Shown here piece after piece: positions 53,039-61,806 of a stretch of DNA of 64,000 bases. Source of the DNA: Streptomyces sp. NRRL F-5135 (lineage in GTDB: Bacteria; Actinomycetota; Actinomycetes; Streptomycetales; Streptomycetaceae); assembly GCF_000719775.1 (NCBI RefSeq), contig NZ_JOHR01000003.1, positions 124,001-188,000 of the forward strand, in the 5' to 3' direction. The notes under the pieces are model-generated. The model saw nothing but the letters and a program-made list of their open reading frames with translations, made no database searches and was not told the DNA's origin. The translations under genes were made by a program, and so were the position numbers. The stretch's first letter is position 1, and every line of letters starts with the position of its first letter.

Positions 53039-54061
53039 ATGGTGAGCGGGCTCCTGGACACGCTGCCGGCCGCCCAGCGCGGCCTGCTCAGACCCGCCGC
53101 GCCCGGCGACGAACTCGCCACGCCGCCCATGCTCGCCGTCCTCAGCGACCGGCGGGTCTTCGGGGCGGACTGGCTCTTCGAGCGGAAGCTCGACGGCGTC
53201 CGGGCGCTGGGCGCGCGCCACGAGGACCGCACGCGGTTGCTGTCCCGCACCGGACGTGCCATGCAGACCACCTATCCAGAGATCATCGACGCGCTGAGCG
53301 CCCAGGAGTGCCGGGACTTCACCGTCGACGGTGAGATCGTCGCGTACGCGCGCGGGCGGACCGACTTCGCCCTGCTCCAGCGGCGCATGCAGATCACCGA
53401 CGCGGCGCGGGCGCGCGCCAGCGGGGTCGCGGTGACGTACTACCTCTTCGACCTGCTGCGCCTGGACGGTTACGACCTCACCCGGCTGCCGCTGCGCACA
53501 CGCAAGTCGCTGCTCCGCCGCGCCGTGGCCTTCCGTGCTCCCCTCCGCTTCACGCCGCACCGCAACGAGGGCGGACAGGAGCAACTGGACGCGGCCTGCG
53601 CGCGCGGCTGGGAGGGGCTGATCGCCAAGCGGGCAGGGGGCCGCTACGTCCGCCGGCGTTCCCCGGACTGGCTGAAGCTCAAGTGCGCCCGAGGACAGGA
53701 GTTCGTCGTCGGAGGCTTCACCGAACCGGCGGGGGCCGGCGGCCGGATCGGCTTCGGCGCGCTGCTCGTCGGCACGTACGAGGAGGGTCGGCTGCGGTAC
53801 GCGGGCAAGGTCGGCACCGGCTTCGACCGGGCGGCGCTGGTGGGACTGCGCGGCACCCTCGACGGTCTGGCCGCCCCCCGTTCCCCGTTCGCCGACCGGG
53901 TGCGCGAGCCGCGCCCGCACTGGGTCCGGCCGGAACTCGTCGTCCAGGTCGCCTTCACGGAGTGGACGCGGGACGGCATGCTGCGGCATCCCCGGTTCCT
54001 CGGTCCGCGCGACGACAAGCGGCCCGAACAGGTGGTCAGGGAGGAACCGGAGCCCGGCTGA
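53039..54061 (+). CDS. ATP-dependent DNA ligase (LigD ligase-domain type)
   Basis: A 340-residue stand-alone ligase of the kind used in bacterial non-homologous end joining. The adenylated Lys is Lys50 in ERKLDGVRAL; motif III is DFTVDGEIVA, motif IV WEGLIAKRAGG and motif V WLKLKC. An OB-fold C-terminal domain ends in HWVRPELVVQVAFTEWT. Polymerase and nuclease domains of full LigD are absent and Ku is not adjacent. The start ATG 53039 has only a weak GGCGGGA upstream, so GTG starts further left are possible. Confidence 0.92.
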   Translation: MVSGLLDTLPAAQRGLLRPAAPGDELATPPMLAVLSDRRVFGADWLFERKLDGVRALGARHEDRTRLLSRTGRAMQTTYPEIIDALSAQECRDFTVDGEIVAYARGRTDFALLQRRMQITDAARARASGVAVTYYLFDLLRLDGYDLTRLPLRTRKSLLRRAVAFRAPLRFTPHRNEGGQEQLDAACARGWEGLIAKRAGGRYVRRRSPDWLKLKCARGQEFVVGGFTEPAGAGGRIGFGALLVGTYEEGRLRYAGKVGTGFDRAALVGLRGTLDGLAAPRSPFADRVREPRPHWVRPELVVQVAFTEWTRDGMLRHPRFLGPRDDKRPEQVVREEPEPG

Positions 54062-54277
54062 CCGTGGGCCCGCCTGCTCCGCTCACGCTCCGGAACGCGC
54101 CGTCGTCCCTCCACGCGGCGATACCGCGTTCGCCGCGTGCCACGGCGCGGCTCCGGCACCTCTTGCCGATTCGGCAACAAAAGTCGCCGGGGCGTGAGCG
54201 GCGTTCGCATGCTGGGGCCCGAACACGTCGCGCGCCGCTGTTCCAAAGCGCCGACGACCTCGCGCAAGGAGCAACCG

Positions 54278-55348
54278 ATGCAGCAGCCCGCCGTCACCCC
54301 CGCGCCGACCGCGCCGACCGCGCCGACCGCGCCCACCGAGCCGACTGTCCCGGAAGCCCGGCACCGGCTGGTGGACGTCCCCGGAGGCCGCATCCATCTG
54401 GTGGAGCAGGGCACCGGGCCGCTGGTGCTCCTGGTGCACGGGTTCCCCGAGTCGTGGTACTCCTGGCGCCACCAGCTCCCGGCCCTCGCCGCCGCGGGCT
54501 TTCGCGCGGTGGCCGTCGACGTGCGCGGGTACGGGCGTTCGGCCAAGCCCCGTGCGGTGGACGCGTACCGGATGCTGGCCCATGTCGCCGACAACGTCGG
54601 TGTCGTGAGCGCGCTCGGAGCCACGACCGCGACGGTCGTGGGACACGACTGGGGTTCGCCCATCGCCGCCAACTCGGCGCTGCTGCGGCCGGACGTCTTC
54701 ACCGCCGTCGGGCTCCTGAGCGTGCCGTACGCGCCGCGCGCCGGGGCCCGGCCGAGCGACGCTTTCGCGAGGGCCGGCGGTGACGACGAGTTCTACGTGA
54801 GCTACTTCCAGGAGCCGGGCCGGGCGGAGGCGGAGATCGAGCCCGATGTGCGCGCGTGGCTGGCCGGTTTCTACACCGGGATCTCGGGCGACACCATGCC
54901 GGAGGGCGGCGAGGGGGCGCTGTTCTTCGTGCCGAGGGGCGGGAAGATGGCCGACCGCTTCCCGGCCCGGGGCACCGCGTTGCCGTCCTGGCTCTCCGAG
55001 GCCGATCTCGACGTCTACGCCGGTGAGTTCGAGCGTACCGGTCTCACCGGGGCCCTGGCCCGTTACCGCAACGTCGACCGGGACTGGGAGGACCTGGCAG
55101 CCTGGCACGGTGCGCCGATCACCCAGCCGTCGCTGTTCATCGGCGGCACGCGGGACGCCTCCACCACATGGATGGGGGACGCGATCGCGGCCTATCCGAC
55201 CACCCTGCCCGGGCTGGTGTCCTCCCACCTCCTCGAGGGGTGTGGACACTGGGTCCAGCAGGAGCGGGCCGAGGAGGTCAACCGCATCCTGGTGGACTGG
55301 CTGCGGGCCCTGCCCGCGACCCCGGACACTCCGACACCGGCGATCTGA
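54278..55348 (+). CDS. Alpha/beta hydrolase, epoxide hydrolase type
   Basis: A 356-residue hydrolase. The oxyanion motif HGFPESW is at 54-60, the nucleophile Asp124 in GHDWGSP and the catalytic His in EGCGHWVQQE. Asp as nucleophile with HGFP is typical of epoxide hydrolases and some dehalogenases. DVRGYGRS is the usual loop before it. The N-terminus carries an Ala-Pro-Thr repeat encoded by 9-bp DNA units (about 54299-54346). AAGGAG precedes the ATG. The gene has no evident partners. Confidence 0.88.
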   Translation: MQQPAVTPAPTAPTAPTAPTEPTVPEARHRLVDVPGGRIHLVEQGTGPLVLLVHGFPESWYSWRHQLPALAAAGFRAVAVDVRGYGRSAKPRAVDAYRMLAHVADNVGVVSALGATTATVVGHDWGSPIAANSALLRPDVFTAVGLLSVPYAPRAGARPSDAFARAGGDDEFYVSYFQEPGRAEAEIEPDVRAWLAGFYTGISGDTMPEGGEGALFFVPRGGKMADRFPARGTALPSWLSEADLDVYAGEFERTGLTGALARYRNVDRDWEDLAAWHGAPITQPSLFIGGTRDASTTWMGDAIAAYPTTLPGLVSSHLLEGCGHWVQQERAEEVNRILVDWLRALPATPDTPTPAI

Positions 55349-55440
55349 GGGCCGGTTGGAGCCGCCGCGCCGGTCCATGCCGGCAAGGATTCTCATGGGC
55401 CTCTTATCGCTTGTTAAGAGAGTGTGTTTAGGCTGAGGCC

Positions 55441-56403
55441 GTGACGCATACGACTCCGCCCGGCTGGTATCCCGACCCGGGTCACTCAGGTGACGGTCCC
55501 CGCCAGGAACGGTGGTGGGACGGATCGGTCTGGACCGACGAACTGCGCGCTTCCGCCCCCGCCGCCTCCGCCGCGTGGGGACCGCCCGCCCCGCCGCCCT
55601 ACCCGCCGTCCCCGCCGGGGTCTCCGGGCGGGCGCGGGCGCCGGGTCGCCGTCGGCGTCATCGCCTCCGTGGTGGTGCTGGCCGTCGCGGGCGGGTTCTA
55701 TCTGCTCGGGCAGGGCACGGACGGCAACGGCCCGGCGGCCGAGGCCCGTTCGGGCGCCTCAGCGGCCCCGTCGCGGCCGGGGCAGGAAGGCCAGGCCCCC
55801 GACGGCGGACAGCGGGAACCGGGCGGCCCGGACGGTGAGGGCGACTCGCCCGGACAGCCGCGGACCGAGGAGGGCTACGCCACCGACGCGGCCAGCGGCA
55901 TAGCCATCCCCGTGCCGGACGGCTGGAAGGGCGAATCCGGCCCCGTCGGCGCCGGCGTGACCACCGGGACCTACGCCTGCCCCGGTGAGACGTCCCAGCA
56001 GTGCGTGCGCGGCGGGGTGTTCAGCGCGCCGGCCGCCGCGCTGAAGATCAAGGGAGCCACGGCGAAGGCGGCCGCCGAGCAGGACATCGAGGCCAACGCC
56101 GAGGAGTCCTACGGCGGCGACACCTACGGAGAGATCTCCTCGCACGAGGAGTTGAAGGCCGAGGAAGTCACCGTCGCCGGGCAGAAGGGCTACCTCGTGC
56201 GGTGGAAGGTCGTCACGGCCAAGGGGGACGACGGCTATGTCCAGTCGCTCGCCTTCCCCTCGCCCGCCACACCCCGGCTGATGGTCGTCGTGCGGTCCGG
56301 ATTCGACGTGAACGACAAGGCGCCCGAGCTGTCGGTGATGGACGAGATCACCCGGGGCATCAAGGCCGCCGCGGGCGGCGGCGGAAGCGGCCGGGACGTG
56401 TGA
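55441..56403 (+). CDS. DUF2510 membrane-anchored protein
   Basis: A 320-residue protein. Residues 1-35 are a DUF2510 motif (PPGWYPDPG, RWWDGSVWTDE), followed by a Pro-rich linker, one membrane helix (about 71-92) and a second low-complexity Gly/Pro linker. An extracytoplasmic domain from about 140 contains VPDGWKGESG and a Cys pair (YACPGETSQQC) that may form a disulfide. The function is unknown. The GTG start lies about seven bases after TAGGCT, so translation is probably leaderless; an inverted repeat CTCTTA/TAAGAG (55401-55420) lies just upstream. Confidence 0.8.
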   Translation: MTHTTPPGWYPDPGHSGDGPRQERWWDGSVWTDELRASAPAASAAWGPPAPPPYPPSPPGSPGGRGRRVAVGVIASVVVLAVAGGFYLLGQGTDGNGPAAEARSGASAAPSRPGQEGQAPDGGQREPGGPDGEGDSPGQPRTEEGYATDAASGIAIPVPDGWKGESGPVGAGVTTGTYACPGETSQQCVRGGVFSAPAAALKIKGATAKAAAEQDIEANAEESYGGDTYGEISSHEELKAEEVTVAGQKGYLVRWKVVTAKGDDGYVQSLAFPSPATPRLMVVVRSGFDVNDKAPELSVMDEITRGIKAAAGGGGSGRDV

Positions 56404-56405
56404 TT

Positions 56406-56429
56406 CCCGCCCGCCACGGGACGGGCGGG
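56406..56429. terminator. Hairpin between convergent genes
   Basis: CCCGCCCG (56406-56413) pairs with CGGGCGGG (56422-56429) around an eight-base loop, between the DUF2510 gene and the MpaB-like gene. Confidence 0.7.
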
Positions 56430-56443
56430 GCGGAGCGCGCGCG

Positions 56444-57607
56444 TCACTCGGAGACCGTGGCGGCCGGCGGCGTCCACCGGCGGGTGCGGGGCACCGCGCC
56501 GGACACGCCGTAGTCCTTCCTGAGCTGTTCGGGGATGGCGTAGTGCATGACACGTCCGCGGGTGAGCGAGGACAGCTCGAAGACGGTGGTGAGGTGACCG
56601 AGGCGGTCCAACGCCCAGGCGCCGAGGGGCGAGCGGTCCTCGACGCTCTCCAGTACGCCGAGAAGGTGGGGCACGGCCCTGACAAGGGTGTCCCACGCCG
56701 TGCGGGGCACCTGGAGCCAGTCGGCGCAGGTGTCTCCGACGAGGTGGCGAACGAGAGCGGATACGACCGGGTCGAAGAAGGTCCCGGGCACGACCTCCTC
56801 GTAGAGGTCGATGAGCTGCCGGGTCAGGCGCGTGCCCTCCTCGGAGGGCCCCATGTACCGCAGCATGTAGTCGTCCAGGAACCGGCGGGCATCCTCGAGA
56901 GTCCTGGGGACGGTGTCCTGGTCGATGCCCAGCATGGCACCGACCACACGCCAGGCGTAGTAATAGGATTCCGCCCCCTCCGTCGACATGTGGACACCCA
57001 GGCGGTGCAGGCTGTCCAGCACGAGCAAGGAGAAGAACATCTGTCCGCCGATCATGTCCTCCTGACAGATCGGCGTGCCGAGTGTCGCGGTGTCCCACCG
57101 GTTCTCAGCCGTGAGGTGGTGGCGGATGGAGGCATGCAGAAGACGGACCTTCTGGGCGGCGGGCACGAACCGGCCGCCTGCCTCGAACGCGTCGGGCCGC
57201 ATCAGGTAGACGGTGAACTGACCCGTCTCCGCCATCCGTTTGGACGGATACTCCAGCCCGTGGGTGGTGGAGAGCAGCTTCGCCACGTGCGGGACGAGGT
57301 AGCAGGCGGGCATGGAGGCGAAGGACAGGGCGGTGGTGATGTGGACGTTGTTGTCGAGGAAGAACAGCCGTGCCTTCTCCATCTCGCCCCAGTCGACCCA
57401 GGCCGGCGGGGCGCTCGTGACCTCGAGGTACTCCCGGGCGACATCGGGCAGCCCCTCCGGCAGGGGAGCGCCGGAGGTGGAGACGTAGCGCATCAGGGTG
57501 TTGAACGTGCCCACCTCCCCGCGTTCGAAGAGTGCGGCGACCGTGGCATCGGCGAGCTCGTCACCGGCCTGCCGGAGGGCGTCCATCGATGTGTCGGTGC
57601 GGTTCAT
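56444..57607 (-). CDS. MpaB/Lcp-like oxygenase (DUF2236 family)
   Basis: A 387-residue helical protein of the family that includes latex-clearing protein and the fungal oxygenase MpaB, which oxidatively cleave isoprenoid chains. VRLLHASIRHHL carries the conserved R-x-x-H-x-x-x-R core, and ICQEDMIGGQMFFSLLVLDSL and YYYAWRVVGAMLGID are the matching helices. There is no signal peptide, so it should act in the cytoplasm, unlike secreted Lcp. ATG 57607 has AAGGAA upstream; an ATG at 57640 is less likely. It is downstream of a polyprenyl synthase gene, which suggests its substrate is a prenyl chain. Confidence 0.85.
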   Translation of the reverse strand: MNRTDTSMDALRQAGDELADATVAALFERGEVGTFNTLMRYVSTSGAPLPEGLPDVAREYLEVTSAPPAWVDWGEMEKARLFFLDNNVHITTALSFASMPACYLVPHVAKLLSTTHGLEYPSKRMAETGQFTVYLMRPDAFEAGGRFVPAAQKVRLLHASIRHHLTAENRWDTATLGTPICQEDMIGGQMFFSLLVLDSLHRLGVHMSTEGAESYYYAWRVVGAMLGIDQDTVPRTLEDARRFLDDYMLRYMGPSEEGTRLTRQLIDLYEEVVPGTFFDPVVSALVRHLVGDTCADWLQVPRTAWDTLVRAVPHLLGVLESVEDRSPLGAWALDRLGHLTTVFELSSLTRGRVMHYAIPEQLRKDYGVSGAVPRTRRWTPPAATVSE

Positions 57608-57617
57608 GCGGGGTTCC

Positions 57618-57697
57618 TTGTCATCCAAGGGAGTTGTCATCCACGGGAGTTGTTGTCCACGAAGGGCGGGTGAGACGGCGGGGCGGGTGAGACGGCG
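57618..57697. repeat. Stacked tandem repeats upstream of the MpaB-like gene
   Basis: Three 16-bp units starting TTGTCATCCA or TTGTTGTCCA (57618-57633, 57634-57649, 57650-57665) adjoin two perfect 17-bp units starting GGGCGGGTGAGACGGCG (57664-57680, 57681-57697). They fill the spacer between the synthase stop and the oxygenase start. Confidence 0.9.
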
Positions 57698-57737
57698 GGA
57701 GGGGACGGCGCGGACCCGCGCCAGGCTGGCGCGCGGG

Positions 57738-58793
57738 TCAGGACGGACGGACCGTCGCCGCGTGTGCCAGCGAGGTCAGGGCGATGGCGGCGTGCGTGGG
57801 TACGGCCAGCTCGTGCAGAGCGTCGAGTGCTTCCTCGACCCGTGCCGCGATCATGTCCTCGACGCGGTCGGGCGCCTTCAGCCGTCGCATCACCTCGCGC
57901 ACCGCGTGCAGGTCCTCTCCGTCCGGATCGCGGCGGCCCAGGAGAGCGCGCAGTCGCGCCCGCTCATCGGCACCGGCGACCCGCCAGGCCTCGGCCAGCA
58001 GGGCCGTGGGCCGGTGGCCGCGTATGTCGTCGGTGTTGGCCTTGCCCGTCCGTTCCGGGTTTCCGAACAGGCCGAGCAGGTCGTCCCGCAACTGGAACGC
58101 CTCGCCGAGCGGCAGCCCGTACGCGGAGTAGCCCTCGCGTAGCCGATCGTCGGCCCCCGCCAGGGCCCCGCCGATCAGCAGAGGCTGTTCGACGGTGTAC
58201 TTGGCCGTCTTGTACCGGATCACCTTCAGCGAGTCCGTGGTGTCCGGATCGGCCCCCGTGCGCAGGATCTCCAGGCACTCACCCGCGATCAGCTCCCGGG
58301 CCAGTACCGACCACAAGGGACGAGCCCGCGCCAGGTACGCGGTGGGCAGACCGCTGGTGACGAACAGCTGCCCGGCCAGCGCCGTCAGCAGATCCCCCAC
58401 CAGCATCGCCAGCGACCTGGCGGCGGTGGCACCACGCGGACGACGGCGTACGGCATCGCGCAGCGCGACGTGCGCGGTGGGCCGCCCGTGCCGCAACGGG
58501 CTGTCGTCGATGAGATCGTCGTGCACCACCGCGGCGGCGTGCACCAGCTCGAGCGAGGCCGCCGCCCGTACCAGCGCGTCGTTGTCCGGCTGCCCCACCG
58601 CGCGCCAGCCCCAGTAGCAGAACGCCGCGCGCAGCCGCTTGCCGTCCGCGACCGCGGCCCGAAGCTGTTCCGCCACCGGGTCCAGCACCGGGTCGATCGC
58701 GGCGAACTGCTCCGCCTCGCGGGCGACGAACGGGTGCAGCACCTCGTCGACGCGCGCCTTGAACGCGGCCGGCTCCCACCGTTCAGGCGCCAT
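57738..58793 (-). CDS. Polyprenyl diphosphate synthase
   Basis: A 351-residue head-to-tail prenyltransferase that elongates allylic diphosphates with isopentenyl diphosphate. The first Asp-rich motif is VVHDDLIDDSPLRHG, the second RDDLLGLFGNPERTGK, and the KTAKYT motif between is intact. Ala occupies the fourth to sixth residues before the first motif, which leaves the product tunnel open, so a chain of C20 or longer is more likely than C15. It starts 11 bases inside the small upstream gene and is the central gene of a three-gene leftward set. Confidence 0.92.
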   Translation of the reverse strand: MAPERWEPAAFKARVDEVLHPFVAREAEQFAAIDPVLDPVAEQLRAAVADGKRLRAAFCYWGWRAVGQPDNDALVRAAASLELVHAAAVVHDDLIDDSPLRHGRPTAHVALRDAVRRRPRGATAARSLAMLVGDLLTALAGQLFVTSGLPTAYLARARPLWSVLARELIAGECLEILRTGADPDTTDSLKVIRYKTAKYTVEQPLLIGGALAGADDRLREGYSAYGLPLGEAFQLRDDLLGLFGNPERTGKANTDDIRGHRPTALLAEAWRVAGADERARLRALLGRRDPDGEDLHAVREVMRRLKAPDRVEDMIAARVEEALDALHELAVPTHAAIALTSLAHAATVRPS

Positions 58794-59061
58794 CGGAGGC
58801 CCGCCGAGCCAGGGCGTGCCGGGCGAGGACCTCCAGGTGCGCCGGGGGTACGGCGGCGTGCCGGTCCAGCACGAGCCGCCCCCGGGCCGTCAGTTCGCGC
58901 TCGGCCTCCGCCGCCAGTTCCGCGGCGTCCGAGCGGCGCAGCAGCTGCCGTACACCGCCCAGGGCCGAACCGAGCGTGCTCACCGCCAGATCGGCCAGCC
59001 CCGCCGCCAGCAGCACAGCCCGCTGGTCCGGACTTCCGCGCCGCCCCGCCTCTTGGGTCAT
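58783..59061 (-). CDS. Small helical partner of the polyprenyl synthase
   Basis: A 92-residue protein of unknown family. Residues about 16-45 form an amphipathic to hydrophobic helix (LLAAGLADLAVSTLGSALGG) and the rest is charged and helical. GGGGAGAGGG precedes ATG 59061. It overlaps the synthase gene by 11 bases, implying coupled, roughly equal production, which would fit an accessory subunit or membrane tether. Confidence 0.6.
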   Translation of the reverse strand: MTQEAGRRGSPDQRAVLLAAGLADLAVSTLGSALGGVRQLLRRSDAAELAAEAERELTARGRLVLDRHAAVPPAHLEVLARHALARRASDGA

Positions 59062-59274
59062 GCCCTCTCCCCACCGCAGCACATCCACGCGGCACGCCAC
59101 GCGCCGCTTCTCCCAGCGTTACGGCACACCGGGCGCGGCAGGGGAGGAAATCACCATCGAGTGATCGCCTCGCTCATCTGTGCGGATCGTGGCCGGCGGT
59201 CTTCGACGCCGGTGGCCGTCCGGGCGGGAACAGGTGTCCGGCTTCGGCTGATTCCTCCGGACCGGCGCTCGCTC

Positions 59275-59853
59275 CTACCCCTGTTCCCCCTTCAGGACAT
59301 ACAGTTCGGGCAGATTGACGACGACCGCCTCCTGCGTACTACGGGCGATCACCACCACGGCCTCGTCCTGGGGGCTCGGGTTCTCCTCGCGGTGGGGCAC
59401 GTAGGGCGGTACGAAGATGTAGTCACCGGGTGAGGTGCGGATCCGGATCTCCTCCGCCGTACCACCGGAGTCGTCCAGGAAGACGAACTCCGGGTGCCCC
59501 TTGACCACGTGGATCGCCGTTTCCGAGGCGCCGTGGTGGTGGTTGGCCGACGCGGTGTCAGGGGCGACATGCGTCTGTCCCATCCAGATGCGCTCGGAGC
59601 CCACGCTGTTCCCGCTGATCGCCGCGAAGCGGCGCATCCCGCCGGTCTGGGCGGTGTCCCCGTCGAGGGCGTCCGCGCGGACGTGGTGCAGCCGGGCCCG
59701 CAGGGGCAGCGCGCTGTGCGGCGTACCGTCGTGGCCGTGGTCGTGGTCCGGCAGATCCGGGTGGAAGGCGTCCTTCCCGGCGTCGGCGGGGGAACAGGGC
59801 GCGGCGGCGGGCGTGGTGTCGGGCCGGTGCGGAGGCGTGCTGTGCGAAGCCAT
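59275..59853 (-). CDS. Cupin-domain protein
   Basis: A 192-residue single cupin. Motif 1 is NHHHGASETAIHVVKG (H-x-H-x3-E-x6-G) and motif 2 GDYIFVPPYVPHREEN, so a divalent metal site is complete. A His/Asp/Pro-rich N-terminus (about 1-45) precedes the fold. AGGAGTCCC lies before the ATG. It is divergent from an Rrf2 regulator, with an inverted repeat AATGGA-N12-TCCATT between. Cupins of this kind are found near sulfur-source genes in Streptomyces, but a specific reaction cannot be given. Confidence 0.8.
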   Translation of the reverse strand: MASHSTPPHRPDTTPAAAPCSPADAGKDAFHPDLPDHDHGHDGTPHSALPLRARLHHVRADALDGDTAQTGGMRRFAAISGNSVGSERIWMGQTHVAPDTASANHHHGASETAIHVVKGHPEFVFLDDSGGTAEEIRIRTSPGDYIFVPPYVPHREENPSPQDEAVVVIARSTQEAVVVNLPELYVLKGEQG

Positions 59854-59918
59854 GGGACTCCTGCTCGTCGGGGCGCCGCGGGCGCGGGATCGCGGCCCCG
59901 ACCGTAGAGAGTGCGGCG

Positions 59919-59942
59919 AATGGATGTCAAGATGTGTCCATT
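59919..59942. promoter_or_regulatory. Inverted repeat, possible Rrf2 site
   Basis: AATGGA (59919-59924) and TCCATT (59937-59942) are perfect arms. The right half GTGTCCATT recurs at the leader-peptide operator near 62038. It lies 66 bp upstream of the cupin start. Confidence 0.5.
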
Positions 59943-60130
59943 ACCGCCGAGCTGGGAGTTTCCGGCTTTCCGGCGGTGTGCCCGGGGGCACTGACAGCGG
60001 TGCTGCCCCCGCGGGTCCGCACGGATTCGCGCGGGACCGATACGAGTCCGGGCGGGCCCGGCACGGGGAAACCCGGTCGGGCGTCCGGACGGTACTTCTT
60101 GAACGACGAACTCGAGGAGACGGTGCGCAC

Positions 60131-60685
60131 ATGCAGATCTCGGCGAAGGCGGACTACGCGGTACGGGCGCTGGTCGAGCTCGCCGCCGACAGCGGCCGGC
60201 CGCTGACCTGTGAGGGCATCGCGTCCGCGCAGGACATCCCGTTCCGCTTCCTCAAGTCGGTCTTCCGGGACCTGCGGCGCGCCGGGCTCGTCCGCAGCCA
60301 GCGGGGCTGTGAGGGCGGTTACTGGATCGGCCGGGACCCGGCCGCGATCAGTGTGGCCGAGGTGATGACCGCGGTCGACGGGGAGTTCCTCACGCTGCGC
60401 GGCGCGTCACCGGAGACGCTGCGGTACCCGGGCGCGGCCCGCGGACTGCCGGACCTGTGGCACGCGGCCGGGGCGGCGGCGCGGTCGGTGCTCGACGGGA
60501 CGACCATCGCCGCCCTCGCGGCGGAGGCGTCCGCGGCGCCGGGGACGGCAGGGTCGACGGGGCCGACGGCCGCGATGGGGACGGCAGGGGCGCCGGGGGC
60601 GGCGCAGGCGGAAGCGGACGTGCGGGAGGCCGCCCCGGCGGCCGGGGCCGCCGCGCGCGGTGTCCTCCCGGCGGTGCCGGCATGA
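60131..60685 (+). CDS. Rrf2-family regulator (no Fe-S cysteines)
   Basis: A 184-residue winged-helix regulator. MQISAKADYAVRALVELA and GIASAQDIPFRFLKSVFRDLRRAGLV are the canonical Rrf2 start and recognition region. The three-Cys cluster site of IscR/NsrR is missing (Cys only at about 27 and 59), which points to a CymR-like regulator acting through a protein partner or another signal. The tail from about 125 is Ala/Gly-rich and disordered. GAGGAG precedes the ATG. It overlaps the DsbA-like gene by ATGA. Confidence 0.87.
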   Translation: MQISAKADYAVRALVELAADSGRPLTCEGIASAQDIPFRFLKSVFRDLRRAGLVRSQRGCEGGYWIGRDPAAISVAEVMTAVDGEFLTLRGASPETLRYPGAARGLPDLWHAAGAAARSVLDGTTIAALAAEASAAPGTAGSTGPTAAMGTAGAPGAAQAEADVREAAPAAGAAARGVLPAVPA

Positions 60686-61806
60686 GCGGGCGGCGGGACG
60701 GGGTGGACGGTGGCGGAGAGCCGGTGCCGGCTCGGACGCCGGGGCGGGCCCTTGACCGGGCTCCGGAATCGAACCCCCTGCCGCGACCGGATTCGGACCC
60801 CTTGCCGCGACCGGGACCAGGTCCTCGGCCGCGACCGCAATCGGGTCCGCCCCCCGGTCCTGGAGGGCCGAGCCCGGTCGTGGCAAGCAAGGACAGCGCA
60901 GCGGACTCGGCCCACGGCCTCGTCCGCGTCACCGAGTTCACCGACCCGGCGTGCCCCTGGGCCTGGGGATCCGAACCCGTCTTCCGGCTGCTCCGGCAGT
61001 CCCTCGGCCCGCGCACCCGCTGGCGGACCGTCTTCGGCATCCTCTTCGACGAGGACGACGATCCGGCCCCCGACCCCGACGCCGAGGCCCGGTGGTACGA
61101 AGGCTTCATCCGTGAGGTCACCGCGCACACCGGAGCCCCGTACGCCCCCAGGCTGCACTGGCTGACCCGTACCAGCCTGCCCGCCTCCCTCGCCGCCACG
61201 GCCGCCCGTTCACAGGGGCCGGTGACCGCCGAGCGCGTCCTGCGGCGGCTGCGCGAGAGCACCTTCGTCCTCGGTACGCCGGCCGACACCATGGACGGCG
61301 TCCGCCACGTCGTGCGGGGGATCCCCGGCCTGGACGTCGACCGGCTGCTGCGCGAGGCCGCCGCGCCCGAGACGGCACGGGCGGTGCGCGCCGACCGGGC
61401 CGAGACCCGGAGTCCCGTGCCGGAGGTGCTGGGCCTCACCGGTCCCGGTCCGCACCCGGGGCGGGCCAAGGAGTTGGGGGAGCGGCGGTACCGCTACGCC
61501 CTGCCCACGCTGCTGTTCGACGGACCGGGTGGCCGGGTGTGCGTCCCGGGCCGGCGCCCGGTCGCCGAGTACCTGGAAGCGGCCGGAAGGGCGGCGGGCG
61601 GTTCGCGGGCGGTTGTTCCCGTACGGCTGTCCGCACCGGCCGCGCTGGCGCGCTGGCACAGCCTCACCGGCCCGGATCTGGCCCTGCTCACCGGTACGGC
61701 CGGGCCGCCGACCGGTGCGCGGCGGATCGAAACGGCGAACGGCCCGTTGTGGCTCGGGCCCGAGGAAGCGCGTGACTACCCCGCGCCCTACCGCCCGCGC
61801 CGCTGA
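60682..61806 (+). CDS. DsbA-family thioredoxin-fold protein, coupled to Rrf2 gene
   Basis: A 374-residue protein. After a disordered Pro/Arg-rich N-terminus (about 1-70) the thioredoxin fold begins VRVTEFTDPACPWAWGSEP. The active-site segment is C-P-W-A, so the second Cys of a normal CxxC is missing. A helical insertion (about 120-220) and YALPTLLF with cis-Pro complete the FrnE/DsbA-like layout. It probably binds a thiol, glutathione or mycothiol analogue, or its partner regulator, rather than making disulfides. It has no signal peptide. The weak ribosome site and ATGA overlap mean its translation depends on the Rrf2 gene. Confidence 0.8.
   Translation: MSGRRDGVDGGGEPVPARTPGRALDRAPESNPLPRPDSDPLPRPGPGPRPRPQSGPPPGPGGPSPVVASKDSAADSAHGLVRVTEFTDPACPWAWGSEPVFRLLRQSLGPRTRWRTVFGILFDEDDDPAPDPDAEARWYEGFIREVTAHTGAPYAPRLHWLTRTSLPASLAATAARSQGPVTAERVLRRLRESTFVLGTPADTMDGVRHVVRGIPGLDVDRLLREAAAPETARAVRADRAETRSPVPEVLGLTGPGPHPGRAKELGERRYRYALPTLLFDGPGGRVCVPGRRPVAEYLEAAGRAAGGSRAVVPVRLSAPAALARWHSLTGPDLALLTGTAGPPTGARRIETANGPLWLGPEEARDYPAPYRPRR

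Noticed and set aside
53039..54061. Complete LigD end-joining system
   Set aside because: Only the ligase domain is encoded; no polymerase, nuclease or Ku gene lies next to it.
57738..58793. Family 2 encapsulin cargo polyprenyl transferase
   Set aside because: No encapsulin shell gene is adjacent and the protein lacks the long disordered N-terminal targeting region.
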